35,677 nt of DNA from Ruminococcus sp. Lineage in GTDB: Bacteria > Bacillota > Clostridia > Oscillospirales > Ruminococcaceae. Positions 16,939-24,254 of the stretch are shown piece by piece. The DNA is taken from positions 1 through 35,677 of the forward strand of contig JAAVHM010000032.1 in NCBI GenBank assembly GCA_014799675.1. Direction: 5' to 3'. Position 1 is the first letter of the stretch. Every line of letters begins with the position of its first letter. The notes beneath the pieces are model-generated. The model was not told where the DNA came from, searched no databases, and saw nothing but the letters and a program-made list of their open reading frames with translations. A program made the position numbers and the translations under genes.

Positions 16939-17499
16939 CTACATAGGTCTTAAATTTTTATCGAGCCTGTCCACTATCCATGCGAGACGCTTTTCACGTC
17001 CCGCGTCTGTCTTTGCGTCAAAATATGCCCGCGTATAAGTTTTCTTCACCGATAAGGGCATGGCTTGAAAATTTGTGAAAGCAGGTTCGTACTTTTTCAA
17101 AAGCTCGGATAAACAGGCAATATGCTCCTCCGTAAGCAACATAAGGTCGGGAGCGTCCCATTGACCGTTCTTTTTGGCTTCCTCTATTTTCTTTCTGCCG
17201 TGGTCGGTCATAAGACCACGTTCTTCAAGGCTTTGAACCAGCTTCTTGTTTTTATCCGACCACTTGCTTTTCTCCCTGCGGGCGGAAAAATATTTCTTAT
17301 AGGTCTTATCGTCAAGACTTTGCATCTGTCCGTCTATCCAACCAAAGCAGAGAGCTTCTTCAAGGGCTTCCGCCGCTTTTATTGTTTTCGTGCCTCCCGC
17401 TTTGCCGAACAAAAGCCACACGCCCTCGCTTGTCAGGCAGTTATCGTTAAGCCATTTCCTGAATTCTTCTCTGTTTGCAAACTTTATTGTATCGCTCAT
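16939..17499 (-). CDS. YdeI/OmpD-associated family protein
   Basis: 186 aa; EFRKWLNDNCLTSEGVWLLFGK...EALEEALCFGWIDGQMQSLDDKTYKKYFSARREKSKWSDKN. Confidence 0.88.
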   Translation of the reverse strand: MSDTIKFANREEFRKWLNDNCLTSEGVWLLFGKAGGTKTIKAAEALEEALCFGWIDGQMQSLDDKTYKKYFSARREKSKWSDKNKKLVQSLEERGLMTDHGRKKIEEAKKNGQWDAPDLMLLTEEHIACLSELLKKYEPAFTNFQAMPLSVKKTYTRAYFDAKTDAGREKRLAWIVDRLDKNLRPM

Positions 17500-17538
17500 T
17501 ATGTGCTCTCCTTTAGTTGTATTAAAAAATATGGTTTT

Positions 17539-18060
17539 TTAATATCTATAACCATCAGGTATTCTGATATATGCCCGTATATGTTCATCTATCGGTCTAT
17601 GCAGAACTCTTGATATATTATCATTAAAAGTATTTCCCTCCGCTGTGACGATCTCGCCCTCTTTGACCTCCAAAACAATACCTATGTGATCATGCTCCTG
17701 ACCAATAAAAACCCGATCAAAAAGAACAATATCTCCTGCTTCCGGAAGAAAAGCCTCATCAGGCTTATGATACTCTATCCGACTGTCTCCAATCGCGTAT
17801 TCTTCCCAAGCGATACAACCTGCTAAGTGGCACGTAACACATTCATTCGGTCTATACGGAATTACAAATCCTGCCTCAACGCAGCAATAATAAACAAATG
17901 CTGCACACCATAATTTATCCGCATCTCTTAAGTTCCATTTGGGAAAATATTTGATGATCGGGGCAATGTTTGATTCCTTGCCCTCAATATATCCATGGAA
18001 AGGCTTTTGCGCTTTTTCCCTTGCAATCGCTGCCAACTTTTGTCTTGTTGCGTTTTCCAT
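17539..18060 (-). CDS. CHAP/NlpC-like cysteine peptidase or amidase domain protein
   Basis: WCAAFVYYCCVEAGF...AGDIVLFDR...DHIGIVLEVKEGEIVTAEGNT; start chosen at MENATRQK with GGAGG RBS (ORF track start 18120). Confidence 0.82.
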   Translation of the reverse strand: MENATRQKLAAIAREKAQKPFHGYIEGKESNIAPIIKYFPKWNLRDADKLWCAAFVYYCCVEAGFVIPYRPNECVTCHLAGCIAWEEYAIGDSRIEYHKPDEAFLPEAGDIVLFDRVFIGQEHDHIGIVLEVKEGEIVTAEGNTFNDNISRVLHRPIDEHIRAYIRIPDGYRY

Positions 18061-18157
18061 AACTTCCTCCATTAAGTTCCGATTTATTATTCTGCGCTCA
18101 TCAGCACATTTTTCACACAACGTCTTTAAGCCTCCTATAAATTTTGATATAGCCGAT

Positions 18158-18721
18158 CTATAACAGTTCCAATAATTTCTCCATATTCTCCCTGTGCGGA
18201 ATAATAATTTCTATATCCACTTCGGGGTGAACTTTCACGTAAGCCGTAAGCATATCCATTAAATTATCCTTAGACTTCATATAATCGTCAATGATAACCT
18301 CATCACTGAAACCGAGCCGTTTCAGAATGACAGCCGACACCACGCCTGTGCGGTCTTTTCCCGCCGTGCAGAAATACATTACGTTGGACTTCGCGTTCAT
18401 TATAGTATCAATAACTTTCTCCATTTGCCCGTCAAGCATCTGCCGATAAACCGTATACAGATGTTCACGGGATTTCGGAGTACCGCCCCCGCCCGTAACG
18501 GGAAGATGAAAATAGCTGAAACCGTCCCGCTGTTTAAGACCGCAGGGCTTTGCCGCGACCTCCTCGTCGGAACGCAGGTCAACTATCGTAGTTATATTAT
18601 TATCCAAAAGCCACCGTACTTCCGTATCTGTCAGGTTCTCGGGAAAGTCGCTTCTGAAATATCGGTTTGTACCTGTGGGCAGTACGCGTGTGTTTCTTGT
18701 GGATTGCAGTAAAGAACTCAT
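18158..18721 (-). CDS. Tyrosine-protein phosphatase (Y_phosphatase3-like)
   Basis: 187 aa; signature FCTAGKDRTGVVSAVIL. Confidence 0.92.
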   Translation of the reverse strand: MSSLLQSTRNTRVLPTGTNRYFRSDFPENLTDTEVRWLLDNNITTIVDLRSDEEVAAKPCGLKQRDGFSYFHLPVTGGGGTPKSREHLYTVYRQMLDGQMEKVIDTIMNAKSNVMYFCTAGKDRTGVVSAVILKRLGFSDEVIIDDYMKSKDNLMDMLTAYVKVHPEVDIEIIIPHRENMEKLLELL

Positions 18722-18775
18722 ACAAACGGTCTCCTTTCAAATTACTGTTTATATATTTGTTCACAGTTTGATTGA

Positions 18776-19252
18776 TCAACCCCTTGAAACAAAATGTTTC
18801 ATCGGCTCATTCAGATGATATATTTCTTCTTTCAGAAATTCGGGATATATAGTCACCTTTTGAATTTCTTCGACAGGCAGCCACCCAATAACAACATTGC
18901 TGTTATCTTTATGGGGCAAAAATTCATCTTTATCCGGAATAACAGCTCCTTCACACAAATTGATCAAATAATAAAAGCAAATATTATGCGCTCTCTTTCC
19001 GTTCCATTCCCAAAAACACTCTTCCGTCCATAATAAGCGTTCACATTTTACATCTGCGCCGGTTTCTTCTTTGTACTCACGAACAAGCGCTTCCTCTGTG
19101 GTTTCTCCTATTTTGACATGCCCGCCCGGTATCGCATATTCGCTTCCGTTTTTATCTCTTTGAACTGCAATTTTATTGTTTTTAATTAGTATTCCTGCGG
19201 CTCTCAAATCACAGATATATTCGTCACTTGTAAATAACCAGTCTTTGTTCAT
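18776..19252 (-). CDS. NUDIX hydrolase
   Basis: Nudix box GGHVKIGETTEEALVREYKEETGAD; start at MNKDW preferred (ORF track start 19267). Confidence 0.92.
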   Translation of the reverse strand: MNKDWLFTSDEYICDLRAAGILIKNNKIAVQRDKNGSEYAIPGGHVKIGETTEEALVREYKEETGADVKCERLLWTEECFWEWNGKRAHNICFYYLINLCEGAVIPDKDEFLPHKDNSNVVIGWLPVEEIQKVTIYPEFLKEEIYHLNEPMKHFVSRG

Positions 19253-19318
19253 AACATTCTCTCCCATAGCTTAAAATTTTCTCAAAGCGCGTCCTTAACT
19301 CTTTCATTTGTAAAATTC

Positions 19319-19702
19319 CTAATATGTTTCCATTTGCCCGCATAGCATATTATAAAACCCAAATCGCTCATAAAACGGCTTCAAGCCTTCTTCATAAACC
19401 ACTGAAATCATGTAGATACGCTTTTCCTTCAGATATTCAAGCATTTTATCCATAAGCTCTGTGCCGATCCCTTTGCCTTGGTAAGCCGGACAAACCATCA
19501 GATCCTGAATATAAGCGTCTGTTACCCCATTTGATACACTATCAATATATCCAATCAGTTTATCATCTTCATAAACTGCAATATGGTAATAAGATGTCAT
19601 CAAGGGGTTTGTATACTCTCTTTCCATTCTGTTCCAGCCAACCGACTCACGCAGATCCGCCAATGCTTCTACAGACACTTTTTCGTTGAATTTGTATATC
19701 AC
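19319..19702 (-). CDS. GNAT family N-acetyltransferase
   Basis: 127 aa; IQDLMVCPAYQGKGIGTELMDKMLEYL; GTG start with AGGAGG-type RBS. Confidence 0.92.
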   Translation of the reverse strand: MIYKFNEKVSVEALADLRESVGWNRMEREYTNPLMTSYYHIAVYEDDKLIGYIDSVSNGVTDAYIQDLMVCPAYQGKGIGTELMDKMLEYLKEKRIYMISVVYEEGLKPFYERFGFYNMLCGQMETY

Positions 19703-19724
19703 TATGTTTTTCCTCCTCGTTGTT

Positions 19725-19805
19725 CCCCTCCCCCTTGATAGGGGCTTGATAAACGATAGAATTTCCGTATCTTACCATATGGCAGAACACGCCCGCAGGG
19801 GCTTC
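19725..19805. repeat. Intergenic structured repeat, possibly related to 22310-22371
   Basis: CCTTGATAGGGGCT-N18-CCGTAT...ACC...GG.AGAACA; ungapped correspondence of anchors and spacing with the second copy. Confidence 0.45.
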
Positions 19806-19810
19806 CCCGC

Positions 19811-20671
19811 TTACAAAAGCGACTTAACGCTCTCGCTTATCTTCCTCGCAACATACGGATTATTCATAGTGTACAGATGTATGCCGTCCACACTGCTTGA
19901 AATAAGGTCAACGATCTGGTCAACGGCGTAGGCAATTCCCGCGTCGCGGAGAGCCTCGGGATTATTTTCATATTTCTGCATCATTTTGGAAAATTTCGCA
20001 GGCAGACTTGCCCCGCACATGGAAACCATACGCTCGATCTGCTTTTTGTTTGTAACAGGCATGATACCCGCCTCCACGGGGACGGTCACACCCGCAATGG
20101 CAAGCATTTCACGGTACTTGTGGAAAGCGGCGTTGTCAAAGAAAAGCTGGGACATAAGGTGCTCCGCCCCCGCTTCTATCTTGATTTTCAGATTGTTGAT
20201 GTCCTCGGAGAAGCTTTTCGCCTCCATATGACACTCGGGATAGCAAGCCCCCGACACGTGGAAATCGCCGTTTTCCTTGATAAATCGGGTCAGGTCGCTT
20301 GCGTACTCAAAATCATGGAGACGGGGTATTTCGGGGTTCACGTCCCCACGCAGGGCGAGAATATTTTCAATGCCGCGCTCCTTGAACTGACCGAGGATAG
20401 TCCGAACGCTTTCCTTTGTGCTGTAAACGCAGGTAAGGTGCGCCGCCGAGGGAATTCCCAGCTCGTTCTGAATATAAGCGGCAATGTCGCAGGTCTTGGT
20501 GTCCGAGGCGTTTCCCCCCGCGCCGTAAGTCACGCTGATAAAATCGGGGGAAAGGTCTTTCAACTCCGCAAGAGTGCTGTATATCGTTTCAATTGAACTT
20601 GTCTTTTTCGGCGGAAAAACCTCAAATGACAGGACAGTCCTGCCGCCTTTAAAAAGTGATGATAGTTTTAT
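19811..20671 (-). CDS. metF: Methylenetetrahydrofolate reductase with non-canonical start codon (ATA or ATT)
   Basis: LSFEVFPPKKTSSIETIYSTLAELKDLSPDFISVTYGAGG...AHLTC...ILALRGD. The frame is open to a TAG at 20686-20684 with no ATG/GTG/TTG near the N-terminus; AGGAGG lies 5 nt before ATT and 8 nt before ATA. The ORF track begins at an internal TTG (20563), inside the conserved domain. Confidence 0.85.
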   Translation of the reverse strand: MKLSSLFKGGRTVLSFEVFPPKKTSSIETIYSTLAELKDLSPDFISVTYGAGGNASDTKTCDIAAYIQNELGIPSAAHLTCVYSTKESVRTILGQFKERGIENILALRGDVNPEIPRLHDFEYASDLTRFIKENGDFHVSGACYPECHMEAKSFSEDINNLKIKIEAGAEHLMSQLFFDNAAFHKYREMLAIAGVTVPVEAGIMPVTNKKQIERMVSMCGASLPAKFSKMMQKYENNPEALRDAGIAYAVDQIVDLISSSVDGIHLYTMNNPYVARKISESVKSLL

Positions 20672-20691
20672 AATTTTATCCTCCTATTTTT

Positions 20692-20768
20692 TGTAGGGGC
20701 GGATTCCTTATTCGCTCGTTATTTTCCAATAATTTGTGCGGCGGGCGGATAAAGAATCCGCCCCTACA
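20692..20768. repeat. Palindromic REP/MITE-like element, copy 2
   Basis: TGTAGGGGCGGATTCCTTATTCGCTCG...GGCGGGCGGATAAAGAATCCGCCCCTACA; same termini as 10169-10237. Confidence 0.85.
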
Positions 20769-21066
20769 GGTTTTCAAGATTATGGCGTAAATCGTCAATT
20801 TCCCTTTGCAGTTTTAAAATTTCCGACATAACATTTTGTTCGGTCTTTATGCGTAATTCCTCGGCAAGCTTTTTTTCTGCCAAATAAAGGTATTTGTCCA
20901 TAACGGCAATGATCTCCGCATCGGTCATATCGGAGGTTATTTCGGCGTTGTCCAGTTTCATAAGAGCCGCCGCACGGTATTTCAACGACTCTATCTCGTC
21001 AATTATTTCCGCCGTTTCGGGCGGAATTTTTGTATGCACTTTTTTGGCTTTTTTCTTTCCGCCCAT
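20764..21066 (-). CDS. Small coiled-coil hypothetical protein
   Basis: 100 aa, Lys-rich N-terminus; stop codon TAG lies inside the palindromic element. Confidence 0.65.
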   Translation of the reverse strand: MGGKKKAKKVHTKIPPETAEIIDEIESLKYRAAALMKLDNAEITSDMTDAEIIAVMDKYLYLAEKKLAEELRIKTEQNVMSEILKLQREIDDLRHNLENL

Positions 21067-21091
21067 AGCGTTTTCCTCTGAATTTCCTTAT

Positions 21092-21571
21092 TTATCCTTT
21101 AATTTCCTTTATTCTTATTTCCGTCATTTTTTCAAGGAACAGCAAATCGTCCAAATCGGGATTGTCAACTCGGAAAGTACAGCAGCAGACATCATTAAAT
21201 TCTTTCCCGAATATTACCTTGCGCCGTCCGCCGCCGCAGGAGCCGCAGTTTCCGCAATGGTCAACGTGTTTCCACGCCGTTTCCTTTATTTCCTCCGCAT
21301 AAGATGATTTTTCAAGCCATTCCGAACCCATATCGTCAGACCAGACCGTCCAGCGGTTGTCCTCCTCGTCAGGGTCGTTTACTGCAATAAAGCATACGCA
21401 TTTGTCACCCAATTTTACCCAATAGTATATTTTGTCTTTCCAGCAATCGCAGTTATCCTTGTAAAAAGTCAACCGGTTATCTTCAAGATAGTTTACAAAC
21501 TTCAAGGCAATTTCCCTGTCAGCCGAGGATAATTCTCTGTTAATGTAGTCCTTGATATTTAACTCTGCCAT
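21092..21571 (-). CDS. Hypothetical protein with CGNCGSCGGG cysteine motif
   Basis: 159 aa ORF, RBS GGAGG. Confidence 0.8.
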   Translation of the reverse strand: MAELNIKDYINRELSSADREIALKFVNYLEDNRLTFYKDNCDCWKDKIYYWVKLGDKCVCFIAVNDPDEEDNRWTVWSDDMGSEWLEKSSYAEEIKETAWKHVDHCGNCGSCGGGRRKVIFGKEFNDVCCCTFRVDNPDLDDLLFLEKMTEIRIKEIKG

Positions 21572-21587
21572 GCTTTTCCTCCATATT

Positions 21588-22247
21588 TTACCGCTTCAGC
21601 AAAGGAAGCAAAAAGTCAATAATTTCCGCCATTGCGCCGCATTCCTCGGAAAAAAGCTTCTCAAACCAGTTTTCACAAGGTACTGTCCGCAATTCTCCCC
21701 TTTTGCGGTACGCCGTACCCGCAGGCGGCATTGGCTTGTTGTTGACAGCCCACACCGCTTCAAGGACTGTCCACGAATTTATATGGGCAAGGTATCTGCT
21801 TTTCAGTCCGTCAGCCGCTTCAAGCTTTATCTTTGCCGTCATAAGCCAATGGTACAAGCCGTCCCTGACCTTTTGCGGAGTGCGGTAATTCTCGTATTTT
21901 TGCTTTGCAAGAGCCATTATTTCGGATAACCGCCCGTCGCGGTCGAAGGCGATTTCCGCGTCAAGATAGTGATAAACGTCCATAGGTTCGGCGTTTAGCT
22001 TTTCCACAGCGTATTCGTAAGTCAAAAACGAGGTCTCCACAAGAATACCGTCGGTAAAATGGGTTTCAAAGCAATGCCTGCCGCACAGCACAATAATATC
22101 AACGTCAGAATTTTCAGAAGCGCAGCCGCAAGCAACAGAGCCGGTAAGCAGTACTCCGCTTACCGTTTTGTCGTTGGTAAGATTTTCAAGCTCACAAGCA
22201 AATATACTGCGCTGTTTTACATTTGGCTCTGCCATGTTTCCCTCCAA
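21588..22247 (-). CDS. Nucleotidyltransferase-domain protein
   Basis: 219 aa; GVLLTGSVACGCASENSDVDIIVL matches the pol-beta-superfamily GS...DxD signature. Confidence 0.88.
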   Translation of the reverse strand: MEGNMAEPNVKQRSIFACELENLTNDKTVSGVLLTGSVACGCASENSDVDIIVLCGRHCFETHFTDGILVETSFLTYEYAVEKLNAEPMDVYHYLDAEIAFDRDGRLSEIMALAKQKYENYRTPQKVRDGLYHWLMTAKIKLEAADGLKSRYLAHINSWTVLEAVWAVNNKPMPPAGTAYRKRGELRTVPCENWFEKLFSEECGAMAEIIDFLLPLLKR

Positions 22248-22257
22248 GCCTTAATTA

Positions 22258-22386
22258 ATAAGGGGACGGGTACGCCCGTCCCCCAAAAAATTATAGTAAT
22301 TATCCCGCCCCTTGATATGGGCTATACAGAGTAACGGTATGCCGTATTCAACCTTGGGGTAGAACAAGGGTCAAGGCTCAGCCTTG
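22258..22386. repeat. Compound intergenic inverted-repeat region
   Basis: GGGGACGGGTACGCCCGTCCCC hairpin (about 22262-22284), then CCCCTTGATATGGGC, ACGGTATGCCGT, and CAAGGC-tca-GCCTTG (22372-22386), whose centre is the stop codon of the esterase gene. Confidence 0.6.
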
Positions 22387-23907
22387 CTCATCATTACGGC
22401 TCGTCCTGAACGGCGCAAGAGGAATACCGTTCTTGCTGTAAACAGTTACCTCACCGTAATTCGTCCAGTTATAACGCAGATAAACAGGCTCGGCGACCTC
22501 GGCAGAACGGACAAAAATCTTGTCCTCCTTGAACCAAGCGTCGGCAGGGTGGTATTTCCTATCCTTGCCCGCAACCTCAAAGCCCGCAGCCTTTTCACCT
22601 TTAAGCTCGAAGCCGTCCTCCGCATGGTCGAAGCTAAGCATAATTCCGCCGTCGGTGTACTCGTGGGACTTGTAAATTGCGCCGTAAGCCTCGTCCGCAG
22701 AAATTTTTCCGTAAACATGGTACATCGCCTGCAAAGCAAGACGTTCGCCAACGGGCTCTTTATCGATAGGGTGAATGTTGTTGAACTCGCCCCTGTCAAG
22801 AATTACCGCAATGCCCGTGTTTGCCGTGGTTTGGTGTACTCTCATCTGCGCCTCGCGGATCTTGCACCAGTGCTTGAAGTCCTCGTCCCCCTCGTTCATG
22901 AACATGGGAAGCTGAACAAACAGGAACGGCAGACGGTCGTCCTCCCAATCGCCGCGCCACTGCTCGATAAGCGCTTTGAAAAGCTTGTAGTATGTGTCGG
23001 GCTTGTGGTCGTCGCTTTCGCCCTGATAGTAGATAAATCCCGCCAGCGTGTAGGGGCAGATACGTGTTACCATGGTCTCATAAAGCCCGCCCGGACGGAA
23101 CTGCGATCTCGGTCCCATTGGCTCGGGCCAGCGGCAGGGACCCGCATATTCCTGCGCGCCCTCCCATGTCGGGTCGGGAGTGTTTGCGTAATATTCGTCA
23201 ATTTTCGGCTGCCAAGCGTTGTGCCATTCCTCGTATTCAGCAAGCTCCTTTAAGTAACCCTCCATGGTTTTTTCTTCCATAGTCTTGTCGTACTCGTCAA
23301 CATAGCTTTTGGTGTCCGCGTCCTGCTCCAGAGCCTTTCTGCTCATCCATGAGGAAGCGGAAGTTCCGCCCCAGTTGCAGCCAATAACGCCGACAGTAAC
23401 TCCAAGCTCGGCGGCAAGCTTACGTGCAAAATAATATCCCACCGCGGAATAATTCGCCGCAGTATCGGGGGCGGCAACGCTCCAACAGCTGTTCCGTTCG
23501 GCAAAGTTGAAATAATCGTCTATGTAGGCGATTTTCTGCGTGTAGTAGAACCGCACGTTCACGTCCTTGATATTTTTCAGAACCTCTTTGCCGTTAAGTG
23601 CGTTCTGGAGTTCCAGCTCCATGTTGGACTGACCGCCCGCAAGCCACACTTCGCCTATCATAACATCGTGGAGGACGATTTCTCCGCCCCTGTTGTCAGT
23701 AACTTTCAGCTCGTAAGGACCTCCCGCTTCCATTGGCGGGAGAACGGCTTTCCATTTACCGCTTTCGGCACGGGCGGTAACGGATTTCCCGCAAAGCTCC
23801 ACGGTAACGTCGGTAGCGGTGTAAGCGCAGCCCCAGATGTTGATATTTTTGTTTCTCTGCAAAACCATGTGGTCAGTGAAAACAGCAGCAAGATTAAAGC
23901 AAGCCAT
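22378..23907 (-). CDS. Sialate O-acetylesterase / SGNH-type acetyl esterase
   Basis: 509 aa; FTDHMVLQRNKNINIWGCA...GEVWLAGGQSNMELEL...FIYYQGESD. Confidence 0.92.
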   Translation of the reverse strand: MACFNLAAVFTDHMVLQRNKNINIWGCAYTATDVTVELCGKSVTARAESGKWKAVLPPMEAGGPYELKVTDNRGGEIVLHDVMIGEVWLAGGQSNMELELQNALNGKEVLKNIKDVNVRFYYTQKIAYIDDYFNFAERNSCWSVAAPDTAANYSAVGYYFARKLAAELGVTVGVIGCNWGGTSASSWMSRKALEQDADTKSYVDEYDKTMEEKTMEGYLKELAEYEEWHNAWQPKIDEYYANTPDPTWEGAQEYAGPCRWPEPMGPRSQFRPGGLYETMVTRICPYTLAGFIYYQGESDDHKPDTYYKLFKALIEQWRGDWEDDRLPFLFVQLPMFMNEGDEDFKHWCKIREAQMRVHQTTANTGIAVILDRGEFNNIHPIDKEPVGERLALQAMYHVYGKISADEAYGAIYKSHEYTDGGIMLSFDHAEDGFELKGEKAAGFEVAGKDRKYHPADAWFKEDKIFVRSAEVAEPVYLRYNWTNYGEVTVYSKNGIPLAPFRTSRNDEQG

Positions 23908-23990
23908 AGTAAAAACCTCCGAAAAAATATAATAATATACCTATTATTTTACAGCAAAATCCCCATAAAATCAATAGGTTTTAAAAAATT

Positions 23991-24023
23991 AAAATAAAAA
24001 AATGTCCCATACGGAACATTTTA
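23991..24023 (-). terminator. Terminator of the acidic secreted protein gene
   Basis: Minus strand AATGTTCC-gtat-GGGACATTTTTTTATTTT. Confidence 0.65.
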
Positions 24024-24254
24024 AAACCTATATTATTAAATTGACAGCAATTAATTATTGCCGCACAAATTTTTATCACAACAACAACTGACCCATGCCG
24101 TTTTAAAATTTTACACAATAATGCACAAAACTATAAAAACATAGGTCTAAATAAAATTATAAGAAACACAGCATAATTTTGCCGCTTTTTAATACTAACT
24201 TATTTTGAGCATAGGAAAACAAAGCTCTTTTACGAACTCGCTAAAGGAAATCTT

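Noticed and set aside
19811-20690. metF as a pseudogene
   Set aside because: The frame is intact through all conserved motifs and is preceded by a strong RBS at correct spacing to ATA/ATT; an unusual start codon fits better than decay, though a sequencing error is possible.
10955-22247. Integron gene-cassette array
   Set aside because: No integrase and no attC-like sites recognised; kept only as an accessory-cluster observation.
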